In this document: one piece after another, positions 45,901 through 57,622 of the stretch
How positions within the stretch are numbered: position 1 is the first letter of the stretch
Layout: the number at the start of each line of letters is the position of its first letter
Assembly (NCBI RefSeq): GCF_022458985.1
Contig: NC_061790.1
Span: forward strand, 2,839,001 to 2,903,000
Source of the DNA: Mugil cephalus
Lineage: Eukaryota; Chordata; Actinopteri; Mugiliformes; Mugilidae
Length of the DNA stretch: 64,000 nt
Direction: 5' to 3'
Position numbers and translations under genes: made by a program
The notes under the pieces: generated by a model
Told to the model about the DNA's origin: nothing
The model's database searches: none
What the model saw: the letters and a program-made list of their open reading frames with translations, nothing else

Positions 45901-48900
45901 GAAATGAGACGTTCTTTTCTCTTTTCTCCTGCTCACCCAACTCTTCATCCTCCTTCCTTTCTCCTCCATTCCCCTCCTCCCCCTCCTCCTCCTCCCCCTC
46001 CAGGTTAATGGAGACAGCGAGAGAGATGATCAGGGAGTCTTTGCCAATCAAATGCCTGGAAGCCGTCATCTTGGGAATGTATCCTTCTCCTGCTGAAGCT
46101 GAGGGCCGAGAGGTTATTTTCTTATCGATGGGTGAAATCAATGAGACATGTTGTTCTCATGCCCTAATGTCACCCCCCCCCCACCACCACCACCACCACC
46201 ACCACCACCACCGCCATCGCCTCCTTTTCCAGCTCTAACCGTGTTGCTTGGCAACAAGCCTGCTTCAAAGTTGGACCCCCCCCCAACGCTCACACTCATC
46301 AGCTTAGTGTCTTCTGACAGAGCAGCAGTTTTTACAAAAGCTTCAGCGTTTCATTTTAAGAAAACCTGCACTTTTTCTTTTATTTCTATGTTAAAATGTG
46401 ATTTAATCTCATTATTGCTGTGGCTTGAATACAAACATCCATTGGTCAAACCAGTGCACGGCCAGTATTATTTTAACTAGTGTTGGAGGACGTCGACCAA
46501 AAATTACATCTGGACATTTTTTTGTTGAAAGGCAGCGTGAATTATATATCAATATCTTTCCTGGACAGTTCTAAGTTATTATCACACTGCTGGACATTTA
46601 TCTGAAAAAAATCTGTACAAATACATTTTATCATATCATAAAATAATGAAACTACACTATTTAAGTAAAATAAAATAAATAAAGGAGTGTTTATTCCCTG
46701 TGATAACAATATTCACAGGCAGCTCGGCAACTCTCCAATATGAAAACTAATTTAATTTGACATCTAGTATAAAAATATATTTATCTATCCTGATTGAATT
46801 TGAACATAATAAAATAATAGTTCCATTTTAAAGAACAAACCTTTAGAGTGCGGTGTAAGTGGTGCTGGGGAGGGTTTGGTCTGACAGTTCTTGGTCCAGT
46901 TTCACATGTGCTACTTTCAGTGTCCTTTCTCTGGGGCTGTCAGGGCCACAGCTGACAGTGACTCTAATTCAGGCTGGCTTTAGTCAACAGATGAAAGGAG
47001 GCACGGCGGAGGGAAACGGAGACATTTCCATAGAAAAATAAAATCAGGCCGACGGAAAGAAGGGACGTGAGAGCCAGAGGGACGTCCAATAAAGACGAAA
47101 CAGAGGTCACGACGAGGTCATCTACAAGTGTGGCTGCGTTTCCCTTAAACGAACTCACTGTGACATTCAAATGAGCCGGGGATCGTACATGGCGCCTCTT
47201 CAGTGGCCTGAGGTCACCCAAACCCCGAGAAAAGAAAAGAAAGCAGGCCCCAGCGAGAATTGAACTCGCGACCCCTGGTTTACAAGACCAGTGCTCTAAC
47301 CACTGAGCTATGAGGCCTCACCTGTGCTGTGTGCCGATGACCCCTCCTTTATATGACTCAACACGAGCCCTACAGACGTCTGCTGTACTGGACACACCCT
47401 CAGCTATTGTTAGCATAATGTGATACTGGCCTAACCTGTTGACTCTCTCCATTCAATCTGCTCTGGGATCTGATTGGATCCTTTTTACAGCAGCAACAAA
47501 TATTAACCTTCAAAACATCCCAATTTATTTGATTTGATTTGCACATATGACTGATGGTCGTAGGTTAGAACGAGTGAGTCTGAGCAGGAGAAGAGACAGA
47601 AAAATGGATGGACAGTAGCCTGTGGTGGTGGGAGCTGTCTGTCTCTTTTAGTCTGGTTCTCCGTTCTCTATGTAGTGGTACCAGCTCTGTGGCCGCTGGA
47701 CGCGTTTCGTTGAATTAACCATCCCTCACTGGTGTTTTTGCAGAGTCAGGCAAAAGTTCAGAGAAGGTTCCGTCAGCAGAATAACTAGAGCTCTCAGTTA
47801 AGTGACAAGACGCGTCAGAGAAAACGAGGTAATCTATACATACAGCGTTTAACTTGCACGATGTTTACGTGCACTGTTATTTTCTGTTGCCTCAAAGCTG
47901 GAAGCGCCCTGTTTATTATGTAAAATATCCTCATAGGCTTTAAAACTGTGCTTCGTTTACGCCGAAACCAATATTCCTAGTTCAGTCCGTGACTGTAAGC
48001 CTCTTACTGAGGTGTCCATATACTTTTGGTCATATTTTATAGCTGCTACTGAGTAGATTCAGAACCTGGAGTTTGGCTAAGAGGAAGATTATGGAAAGCA
48101 CACGACATCAAGCAGAAAGAGGATTTCATTCCTTTCTCCAGCATATTTTCTTATCTACAATCTTGACGCTTTGCTATTGAGGGAGGAATGAGTGGAGTGA
48201 GAAGCCCGGGGAGGGGAGGGGGGTGATATGAGCTATGAGGCTGGAATAAATAGTGACAGAGAGAGAGTTTGGAAATCCACTGGATTAGCTCTGCATTATA
48301 CTCACAGATGAGTGTTCCTCACTTACCTCAGCGTTTAACGGTGAAATGATTTAGTTTAACGTCATTAAATGGAGATGTTGAAGTCCCAGCCTCAGCCACA
48401 GAGAGACGATGGTGTCACATGTCCAGTGGACCGGGAACGACAGCTGGAACTGGAGATCAGCTTCAAGCCCAAACAGAAACATTCACCAGGTCAACATGTT
48501 AACTAGAAGACGACTTATTGTTTTACAAGGAAATGCAAAAAAAAAAGGATTAGAAAGACGAGATATTGTGCAACTTCAGCTGCTTCCAAAAATGAAATGA
48601 CCAAACTCAAACAACGTTATTAGCTTGTGGCCACATTTCACTATGTGTTTACCGCTCAGGGGGCGTGGCCCCGGGAGGAAGTGACATCAATCCATGTCCT
48701 CTATAGGAGGGTGGAAGGAACGATGTTGAAATTAAAATAATTCTAAAATAATTGTGTTAGTGAGAATACGACTCGGGTTCAGTTAATGAGCGTGATGTGA
48801 GAGTTTACCTGCTGACACCAGTGATCGTGGCACTTAGAAGTGTTTTATTTAGTTTTTAACTCTAAATATATGTTTTTGGCAGTCAAAGAAAAGGGTGACT

Positions 48901-51316
48901 AAGGTAATCTAAAGGTCCAAACTTTAAAAAGCCTTCATTAAAAGTGGCTAAAACACTGTGACTGTATTTTAACTTTTACAGTCTATTAGCCAATAAAGGG
49001 TTTTTATAATTTGGACCTGAAGACTACCTTAGTCACCCTTTTCTTTGCCTTTTTTTTTAACTTATCCAAAAAAAGAAGCACTCCTTTTTCTTATATATTT
49101 TTGTAGGACTTTTTCAAGGTGAACGTAATAAATGTGACTGTCAGTCTACTGCAGCTAGAGATTATAGATTATAGAGGACCCTGCTGTCACATCGAGTCAC
49201 CCAGGATGCTTCTGACTGTGGACGGTCGGTGGATTCCTCCTCCCTGTTCAGGTCTGCTTTAACTCTAACACCATGAAGACTCACGGTGTGTTAGTGTGAT
49301 CTGTGGTCTGGTTGTCTGGATGAACGCGTGGCTGAAGGCCCACAGAGGCCGTCCAGGTCTGTGTGTGTTTGTGAGTTGGATGTGTGCTGCGCTGGAATGT
49401 GAACGTAAAGATCTGCAGCAGAGGGGAGGTCAAAGTTGATGTCTCTCAGTGAGTCAGTAGATGATCCAGACACAGACTCATCGTCTCCCTTCGGCTTCTG
49501 ATGAGAGCAGATAAATCACAAACACTCAACCCACACCAGTCAGTCTGAGACTCATTGTTTCCACTGTGGCATTTTCATAGCGCTGGTCTTCAGAGAGTCG
49601 GACTGAATCTAATTCACAAGCCTCTGATGTGACGCGTCCAAACAAATCCACTCTCACTTTGGCCGCCTGGTGTGCGCTCTGATGTGGTTTGTTTTTCAGC
49701 CTCGTAGTCTGGATTGTTTCACCCAGCGGAGTGTGAAACACGTACACAAACCTGATCCCTCCTTAACCGAAGCCGAGCAGCTACCTGACCAACGGCCTGA
49801 CGTCTCTGGAGCGTTTCCCCATCAGCTTTAAGACCCAGTTCTCGGGCCACTGCTTCCACCACGTCGTTCTGGGCGTCTACTGCAACGGCCGCTACGGGTC
49901 GCTGGGCATGAGCCGCCGCCAGGACCTGATGGACAAGCCGCTGACGCACCGCACGCTGGGAGAGCTGGTGGCCGAGTTCGAGAGCTCCTACAAGAGATAC
50001 CAGCACACTCTGAAGAAGGTGAGAGGGGACGGGAAGGTTTGGGGGGAGGGAGGGACGGGGAGAACGCGGCGGGACGTAACCGGCGTATCCTCGGTCTTCT
50101 CCCAGGTGAAGATCGGCCTGTACGTGCCTCACGACCCCCACGTCTTCCAGCCAATCGAGTGGAAGCATTTGGTGCTGAACGTGGCCCGGCTCGGTGCTCA
50201 GGAAATGAGGAAGGAGTTGGAGAAACACGGCCGGGACATGAGGATGAAGGTACGTGCACCCATCAGCCGCAACATTATGACCAGTGACAAGAGAGCTGAA
50301 TAACGTCGACCACCCTGGTCTTCATTCATGTGGCTGTTACCTGGTTTGTTCAAAAATAAGTTGAACAAACAAGTTCATCCATGAGCTTTAAAGTAGTTTT
50401 TTTAAATCCGTTAAAGGTCGCGGTCTTTCAGTTACTGTAACTCACAGAGGTTTGAGATATTGACACAATTCAAAGTGCGGCTGAACGCTGGGAAGTTGTG
50501 CTGTTGTCTGGACATGACATTTCAAGGCTATAACTAACTTTGTTTTTACCAACAAACCGAGTCTCCCTGCACTCGTCAGCAACGGTGCATCATCGTTACC
50601 GTAATGACAGATTTTTCTCCACAAAGTGCAACTTCCCAGTGTTCAGCTACACTTTGAATTATGCCCATCAGTGAGTTACGGTAATTCAGATACCTACGTT
50701 TTTTTTTAGGTTTTTTTTATGAAGGTTAATAGAAAGTAAATGCGTCCTGGAACAGGAGTAGAGAACTGGCAGCTGAAGAAAACCCAGATTACTCGGACGA
50801 TAAAAAGCGAACATCACGTGGTGAATATGGACCTTTAGTAACAACACACAGTCACACAAAAGCTTATCAGCCAAAATGTCACATAAACATCCAACTTCTT
50901 AGTTCTTCTCGGTTTCCCTAGAAAAGAACAGACTTCTCTGAAAACAAGACAGATGTGACCTGTGTGAACTAAACGCAGTGAGAGAAACAGGATGTGATCA
51001 ACACAGATAAGTTTTACTCAGCGACCACAACGTCTCTGCTTCTGCTTCCACACGTTCACTGTTTATTTTACCAGCTTTTATGAGCCTCAGCGCTGATGTG
51101 GCTGCTTTTTATCTTCAGTCTCAGTTTAGACTTCAGGTTGAAGTTTTAACAGCACGTTAAACTCACAAATACACACACATTTCGTTTTAAATCTGAACAA
51201 GAGAAACACCTTTGTTATATTTTTCCAGACTATGAGACAGAGACGTGGTTTCCTTTGGGCTGAACGTGGAATCTACACTGTCAGGAATTATTTAGGGCAT
51301 GATGGGGAAGGAAGGA

Positions 51317-51386
<70 letters not shown>

Positions 51387-54300
51387 TAAATGTTTTACGA
51401 TACCTTCAGGTTTTTATTTGTGATTTTCTGCTGGTTTCCCACGTGTTTTCTTTTTGAATATTTCTGCAGCATTTTTAATCCCTTCATTGCAAAGTAGGTG
51501 TGAGTCTGTGTGAGTCCGTGTGAGTGTGTGTGAGTCCGTGTGAGTGTGTGTGAGTCCGTGTGAGTGTGTGTGAGTCCGTGTGAGTGTGTTGCCGTGGTGG
51601 TACAGTATATGTGTGTCAGCAAGATATGTAGGTCAGTGAGTTTGCAGCTGTCACACAAATACCATCACACACGTGAAAACACAGGACACACGCGGGACAG
51701 TCGAGTCCAGACTTAGATATAATCTCTGCTGAGAATGTGGCGTCATTAGAGAGAAGCTTCAGTGTGTTTGTGTTGTTTTAGGACCCGGGTTCATATTAAG
51801 TTCATTAAGATCACGGTTATTAGTGGTGGAAAGAAACACAGCGGTGAACAGCAGTGAGTTTGGAATGTGAAGAACTCACTTCAGAACGGTCATGATGTTA
51901 AAAATACAGCCAATTAGTTTGTGTTTGAGAACGTGTGTGTGCAGATAAATGAAAGCAGCTCACAGGACAAGTACGAAGCTAAAAGCTACATGGAAATCTC
52001 AACTTTAAATAAAGAATTACACAACACATTCAGGATGTTTGTTGTCATATACACTGTACAAATACAGCGACTTAAACCAAACAATGAAATTCTGACTCTG
52101 CAAGTCTCCCCTGTTATAAATATTAATTAAAAAGGAAGAAATATAAACATTTAATTACGTCACGTTTGCAGAATAAATTCAGTTTGTGAAAGCTGAGATG
52201 TTGTGCTTCACAGCCAATATGGCGTCATTACAGTTATATTATAACATACAGTAAACTGGAAATAACCACTAGATATTGAAAGTTTTTGGTATTGTGAAAA
52301 AAAAATGGGCAAAAGTTCTACTCACAGGACATAATCTGACCTTTTAATAGTTAAAATAAGCAAAAAAAAAACTTCTGTTCAAATAAATAAGTATTTTGAG
52401 ATATTTTTAGGCCGAGGTGTTGAAAGAATTAAATTAAAAGCTGAAAACCTGAGTGTGATAAAAAGCCTTTAGCTGCCGACACTCACAGATACACAGATCT
52501 TGTGAAGAGGTTGTGTAGCTGGTGTGTATCGGCCCTGGGCTGATCCAGTATCTGTTGGAGGCACATGACAGACGGGACCAGCTGTGGGATGTGAGTCACT
52601 TCCTGGTCTGTGGAAGTCCAGGAAGTCCTGTTGTTTTCTTCTCCCGCTGAGATATTAACGATGGCTCGGAGCCGCTCCTGAACGCCTCATGTCTGGCTTT
52701 AAAGTGGATCGTCTGCACGGCTCATCTGGCACGGCACGGCACGGCACGGCACGGCACGGCACGGCACGGCACGGCACGGCACGGCACAGCGTGGCACGGC
52801 ATGGCACGGCATGGCACGGCATGGCACGGCACGCTTTTAAGAGACAAAAAAAAGTCGCACACACGCTGCCTTGTTTAGGAACTTCAGTGATTCTTTTTAA
52901 GAGTGAAGCAGCGTGTTACTAGTCCTGTTCTAAAGAATCTCTCCTTCAGTCAGTTTTATGTCATCATCAGAATTTGCCGCCTTTGACTCAGAGGAATCGT
53001 GACTAGAATTTAAACATCATCATATGAAACATAATAGGCTCTATGCACACATCACTCCCGCCTCGGGCAGAACGACGGTCGGACATTTATGGTCAAACGA
53101 GAAAAACGAAGAAAACATTAGCAGTTTTCACATGACATGAAGGTTTTTTTTCCTTCAATGAACAGATTTCATTAACAGTATACACAACAAATCACAGCAA
53201 ATCACAACAAATCACAGCAAATCACAACAAATCACAGTCACACAACTCAAGCATATCAATACGTCACACCACCTATTATATTAATATAATATAATATATC
53301 TCTATCTCCAGCTCAGGTTGGAGGTTCGACCAGGTCTGCGTGTAGAAAATGCGACTACAGACTCGAGAGCTGTGTTTCACTTTTGTTTTTTTTTCTGATT
53401 AGCGAACAACAACAGTGTAGATTGGATTTTGCAAGTAGTGAACAACAACAGATTTGTTTTTCTGATTAACGAACAACAACAAGGACAGTTTTGATTAGGT
53501 TTTCCGAGTAGTGATCGTTCAGTCTATGTAGTCATCTGTGGTGACAGGAAATACGTCATCATCTCTTGACTACACATCCATCTGTTGTCTGTTATCTTCT
53601 AGTGGGTCATTAAAGGCAGGAAACATTCATTCTCACATGCACAAAGAGCCAGGTTAGAACCCACAACCTTCCCTCTGTGAGGTAGCAGAGACCACGGTGT
53701 TGCTCTGGTCTTTACCCTGATTCTCTGTGTTCTCCAGAGTCTCTGGCCCTGAACCTGGTCCATCAGAGACCGTTAAATGTTAAACCGAGACGATGAGCTT
53801 CTTTCATCACATGGTTTCCGACCTCTAAAGATAGTGACTGATGTGCTGCTTCGTGTTTTCTCCTTTTGTTAGATCCTAAAATCATCCAGCGCCCAGTCGC
53901 CAATCAAAGAGCGGAGCCGGGGGAAATCCTTGTCACCGCGGCGACGGCAGAGCAGCCCCCAGCGACGCTTCACACAGCGCAGAGACAAATCGTAAGTTTC
54001 CCCTTCAGCCTCAGGGAGGGAAACTCTGAGCGGGTCACACGTGGCAACACACACAACTACACAAAGTTTCCCTCAAGTTTAAAATGATGCTGAGCTTGTG
54101 ACTCATCAGATAACCTGCCACGCTTCACCAGCAAATGTCCTGCAGAGTCCCAGACTGCAACAAGCAGCTATTATACAAATAATAATAATAGATCCAGTGG
54201 TTTCCACTTCTTCTTTGAGAAGTGCACATTTTCCTGTTTGACCTGGCAACAACAAATACTGTTTTCTGATTGGCTGATTGGTCGCTGATTGAAGCAGAGC

Positions 54301-54618
54301 ATCCTGCCTCCGCCTCGTCTGTTTATAGATTATTAATCTCTTTTAAAGTTCATGTGTGGTGTGTGTTATCGTTTTTGGTGTGAGAACTCTGTAGTTCGTT
54401 TCACTTGTTCAACATAACAGTGATGTGGTGATGTTGTCGAGGTCAGAGAGCGGCAGGACTCTCGCCTGTTTGAACAGTTATTTTTAGTTTGAGTTCAACT
54501 CACTGCGTTTGAAGGATTTCCACATGTGTGACGCTCAGGCTGAGATTTTCTGATGTGTTCAACGCAGAGACAGGTGTTTAGTGTGTGTAGTGTTGTAGAG
54601 CTCAACAAAGCACCAGAA

Positions 54619-54687
<69 letters not shown>

Positions 54688-55133
54688 ACACTGAGGACTG
54701 TGTGTCTCAGCATTATCAGCAGAGCAGCCCCTTGTTCTTTTCAGCTGACGTTAGACAATGTGATGTGTGTGTGTGTGTGTGTGTGTGTGTCTGCACCATC
54801 AACACACTCATCAGCTGATGCTGCTGGTTAATCCTTCAACAAAACTCCTACAGACGGTTTCCATGAATCAGATTTAAAGCTGCCCTACCTGACCTACAAG
54901 AACTTTGAATTTGAAATCGCTTTTTAATGTCAGAAGAAAAATAATAAAATATGTGAAAAATAAATAAATATAAAATAAATAAATATTAAATAAAAATATT
55001 TAAACAAACTTCCGAAGATCAGATTCAACTATCTACCAAAAAAATAAGTTTAAAACTCTTTGAATCCAGGTCGTTCAGTGGCTTTTAAAAACACGGTGAC
55101 TCAACACTTCAAGTTAGTAACAGGGAAACCTTG

Positions 55134-55183
<50 letters not shown>

Positions 55184-55279
55184 GATGCTGAGTGTGTTTG
55201 TGTTGCCGTCAGCTGTGCAGCGAGATGTAACACAACCTGACTCTGACGACAGCTGCAGCCCAGCCGCCCTGCACAGTCA

Positions 55280-55344
<65 letters not shown>

Positions 55345-57622
55345 CACACACACACACACACCCACGCACACGTTCCCGTGGTGACTGTGATGACCTTTCA
55401 TATAAGACGCTCACTCACGCTCGCTGTGACTGTGTCTCATCTCGTCCTAAAATAATTCGCTCTGAGCTGCAGATACGTCCACATATTATCACTTTATTCA
55501 GTAGCATATGTGTTGTTGATTTGTTATTTTTAATGCAAGTTAAAGCCAAAATGAAAACGTAATGAAATGACCGTCTGGATCTTTAGTCTTGGACGTGTTG
55601 CAACCTCAGACCGTGTATAAATATAAATAAGGACGACAAGTCTCCACTTCCTCTCATTGGTCAAACGGATGCTGTTTTCTCTGGGATGTGGGCGGCGCCG
55701 TCGTGTAACTCTCTGAGAGTCTGATCAGTTTGGTCAGTCCACACTTCCTCCAGACTGACTTAGGTTTTAGTTAATAGAGGGTATGAATGGATGAACTCAC
55801 TCACTGTTATGAAGGACACATCTCAGCTTATTCTCACTTCTCCAACATGTGAGGAGGCTTGAACACTTCTTGGAGTCATAAACGTTGCCTGACATTTCAC
55901 AGCTGTTATAGTTTAGAGTGAATACATGGACTCATCCTGCACACAGTCCGTCCTCGCTCTCATCAGCACTTTATTAAATGAAATCCAGTCGTCTTCACTC
56001 CAGCCAAAGCTTTTCCTCTGTAGCGCTGACAGATTCTCCTATCATCTTTATTTCCCAGGTTCAAACCCCTGCGACGTCCAGCAGTGTTTCTGTCGGTGCT
56101 ATTTATCTGCTGTTGAAGCGTCTTTAACCCAAACACTGAAACGTGGTCCCTGCCTGTTTATAGCATAAGGACACGAGCTGAACTCACGTTATAAAGGCTT
56201 GAAACAGCTTCACGCTGACACAGTCCAGCCCAGAATAAACAGAGCTGCATGTTAACACAGTCCAGACCCACAAGGAATCAGCTTCATCAAACACTTTGTT
56301 ACTTTAACCGTCTCCAGACTCAGTTGTGTCATTAGAGCAGCAGCTAAATGATCAGGACCCAGCACAACATCACATCCCCACTTCAAACCACTCCACTGTG
56401 ACGCTTCCAGAGCTATTACTGGTATCAGCCGACCACTCACACACTTAACAACATGTTGCCACATCAGAGCGCTGACTCCAGCAGACGCTGTAATAATGTG
56501 AGGGTTGCAAACAGCACCAACTACACACTGCTAAAGGATTATAACAACAACTTTATACGCCCAACGTTCAGCTAAATGTACCACGATCAGAGACGGGGGC
56601 AGAGATGCTGGATAAGGAAACGAAATCACATGAGTAGAAAGAGCAAGAAGAGAAGGGAAAGATGAGGGATGGAAAAGGGAGGTGGAAAAACATGTCAGCT
56701 CTAACGAGTAACACTTCTCCTTGATGTGTCAGAGAGAGTGGATTCAGTCTGACAGAGTTTTATTTTCCATCCGTTTCCTTTAAAGCTGCAGCCTAGAAAA
56801 CTGGAGTTAATTAACTCAGTGTTCAGGATTTTCCCAGGAAACACGACAGAGACGCCTCAAATAATCTGAAAATCTCAAAGGTTCAAAAAAAATCTTCTGC
56901 TTTAATTAGATTTTTATAATATATCTGAGCTCACTTGTCTTTTATTTCCACCTCTTTCTAAATCGGCTTCAGTTTGTCAGACGTGAGGTATTGTTAGTAT
57001 TTATAACAGGAAATCTTGTTTTTTTTATTCTTCTCTGGAGAAGATCCCACCAGGCCGCTCAAAGCGTTTGTGCTCTGGTGTATCAGCAGCATTTTGTGGT
57101 TACGTCACTAAAACACGTGTCAGCTGTGTTGTTGCTGTGGTGAAATGTATCAGGAAATACAGAAAAACCTGGAAAAATGTGGATTATCAGATCAAATTAA
57201 GGACAATTGGACTCAACAATGATCCATACGAACTAGTACAGATTTGGAAAAGTGGATTAGAACCAATTTCAGTTGGTTTTAAGTTTGACTGTAGCTAAAT
57301 AAAAGATGCTAACGCTAAGAGTTTTGCTGCACAGCATAAATTAATATCATTAATTAATATCCCAGTTGTTTCTTCTAATGCAGCGAAACATTAACTTCTC
57401 TGTTCATTGGCAGATATCTGTAAAAATCTAAAATAAATCTCTGACTGCTTTTCAAATCGGGTTCAGTCAATCACACAACAGCTCTTCACCTTTTTTAAAT
57501 TCATTTTAGACTTTGTTGTTCTGCTGAGTCCATGTGTCTGTGCTGCTTTCAGGCCAGCCTCGGTGGAGAGGAAGCCTCCAGAGCTCAGCACTCTCAGTGA
57601 CGGCTACCAGATCCGCATCTGA
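37268..57622 (+). CDS. vash2: Vasohibin-2, tubulin tyrosine carboxypeptidase (370 aa)
   Basis: Exons: 37268-37588, 44059-44147, 45027-45083, 46004-46078, 49781-50018, 50106-50249, 53873-53991, 57553-57622 (TGA). Total is 1113 nt, 370 residues, with all phases matching; mammalian VASH2 is about 355. Vasohibins, with their chaperone SVBP, remove the C-terminal tyrosine of alpha-tubulin. The transglutaminase-like catalytic residues are visible: C173 (LPIKCLEAV), H208 (CFHHVVLG) and S225 (GSLGMSRR), with the spacing of VASH1 C169/H204/S221. The core [18 protein letters not shown] spans exons 2-3. The basic Ser/Arg-rich C-terminal region ([12 protein letters not shown]) and the final GYQIRI are typical. 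VASH2 rather than VASH1 is supported by [25 protein letters not shown] and the YQIRI end. The N-terminal exon is Ser/Pro-rich with an [15 protein letters not shown] junction. Two donors are weak (GTATCC after 44147 and 46078). Confidence 0.96.
39333..39377 (+). repeat. (GGA)n microsatellite
   Basis: About 15 GGA units; the Arg-rich open frame seen over it is a repeat translation. Confidence 0.95.
40012..40064 (+). repeat. GGA/GGGG-rich tract
   Basis: Imperfect purine-only tract of GGAGGA and GGGG blocks. Confidence 0.85.
41735..42045 (+). mobile_element. Dispersed coding-derived repeat, copy 1
   Basis: Reads [13 protein letters not shown]...NDKWS...[13 protein letters not shown]...[10 protein letters not shown] then stop. 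Its first 100 bp and its end (TTTGGAAAAGTAGATTAG, then TAGCTAAATAAAA and GCTAATGCTAAGAG) match 57143-57323. From memory, the GL..DPY.L...W...WP...D.Y...STP pattern resembles the start of a high-copy protein family in fish genomes that I cannot name with certainty. It is a fragment inside a vash2 intron. Confidence 0.5.
42712..42739 (+). repeat. (AC)n microsatellite
   Basis: Uninterrupted AC tract. Confidence 0.9.
42879..42914 (+). repeat. (TG)n microsatellite
   Basis: Nearly uninterrupted TG tract. Confidence 0.9.
43436..43496 (+). repeat. Dispersed repeat, copy 2 (pair with 36930-36992)
   Basis: CTCCACACTACATTAACTTT, then ACAGAAAGATTTAATGGACT and GAATCCAGGCG, with a few changes relative to copy 1. 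Confidence 0.65.
43891..43914 (+). repeat. T24 homopolymer
   Basis: Run of 24 T residues in vash2 coding intron 1. Confidence 0.9.
46180..46212 (+). repeat. (CAC)n microsatellite
   Basis: C-run followed by about ten CAC units. Confidence 0.9.
47245..47317 (-). tRNA. tRNA-Thr (anticodon TGT)
   Basis: Minus strand, 73 nt without encoded CCA. The acceptor stem GGCCTCA pairs with TGGGGCC. The D-arm contains TAGCTCAGTGGTTAGAGC (A box). The anticodon stem CTGGT/ACCAG encloses a CTTGTAA loop with anticodon TGT (plus-strand ACA at 47282-47284). The T-arm contains GAGTTCAATTCTC (B box). It is close to vertebrate nuclear tRNA-Thr-UGU and has no intron. Downstream on the minus strand TTTC/TTTTC/TTTTC runs provide Pol III termination. 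It lies inside vash2 coding intron 4 in antisense orientation. Confidence 0.96.
48830..49090. mobile_element. Palindromic foldback element
   Basis: AAAGAAAAGGGTGACTAAGG at about 48886 has its exact reverse complement at about 49026-49045. Pairing continues inward (GGTCCAAA with TTTGGACC, TTAAAAG-type sequences) and less perfectly outward (AAGTGTTTTATTT with AAAAGAAGCACT). The structure could form a hairpin of about 170-260 nt, which fits a MITE or foldback transposon. Confidence 0.6.
50262..50320 (+). repeat. Dispersed motif AACATTATGACCA, copy 2
   Basis: CAACATTATGACCAGTGACA, followed by GAGCTGAATAACGT, lies 20 bp after the donor of vash2 coding exon 6. It resembles the start of a common fish mobile element. 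Confidence 0.45.
50428..50692. mobile_element. MITE with long terminal inverted repeats
   Basis: The left arm (GTTACTGTAACTCACAG ... AATTCAAAGTG(C)GGCTGAACGCTGGGAAGTTG) pairs with the reverse complement of the right arm (ATTACCGTAACTCACTGATG ... AATTCAAAGTGTAGCTGAACACTGGGAAGTTG). The arms are about 75 bp and the loop about 110 bp. No coding content. Confidence 0.7.
51318..51383 (+). repeat. (TG)n microsatellite, 33 units
   Basis: Uninterrupted tract in vash2 coding intron 6. Confidence 0.95.
51499..51590 (+). repeat. 20-bp minisatellite
   Basis: About 4.5 copies of TGTGAGTCCGTGTGAGTGTG. Confidence 0.9.
52728..52833 (+). repeat. (GGCAC)n pentanucleotide array
   Basis: About 13 GGCAC units are followed by 10-bp units in which alternate copies carry GGCAT. 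The whole array is GC-rich inside an AT-rich intron and is open in several frames. Confidence 0.95.
53187..53240 (+). repeat. AATCACAACA-type tandem tract
   Basis: About five copies of a 10-bp unit, AATCACAACA or AATCACAGCA. Confidence 0.85.
53605..53700 (+). mobile_element. Possible LINE/SINE tail fragment
   Basis: The phrase GAACCCACAACCTTCCCTCTG followed by GTGAGG resembles the tail region of common fish retroposons (from memory). The fragment is short and its ends are not defined. Confidence 0.25.
54619..54683 (+). repeat. (AC)n microsatellite, about 32 units
   Basis: Uninterrupted tract in vash2 coding intron 7; a TG tract follows at 54764-54788. Confidence 0.95.
55135..55181 (+). repeat. 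(AC)n microsatellite
   Basis: Uninterrupted AC tract, about 23 units. Confidence 0.95.
55279..55370 (+). repeat. (AC)n microsatellite, about 45 units
   Basis: Long AC tract with two single-base interruptions. Confidence 0.95.
57143..57323 (+). mobile_element. Dispersed coding-derived repeat, copy 2
   Basis: Matches 41738-42045 at both ends (CAGGAAATACAG ... ATCAGATCAAATTAAGGA ... CTCAACAATGATCCATA, and TTTGGAAAAGTGGATTAG ... GCTAACGCTAAGAG). The middle, which includes the WP...DTYM region, is missing. Confidence 0.55.

Larger units (their letters stand above)
46079..49780 (+). other. vash2: vash2 coding intron 4 (3.7 kb)
   Basis: Holds a (CAC)n tract at 46180-46212, an AT-rich middle, the antisense tRNA-Thr gene and a palindromic element near 48880. 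The acceptor of the following exon has an interrupted pyrimidine tract but fits the protein reading exactly. Confidence 0.6.

Noticed and set aside
49719-50259. Long minus-strand ORFs opposite vash2 exons 5 and 6
   Set aside because: Shadow frames of strongly conserved vasohibin exons.
51319-55562. Several Cys/Val- or Thr/His-repeat ORFs
   Set aside because: They are translations of TG/AC microsatellites.
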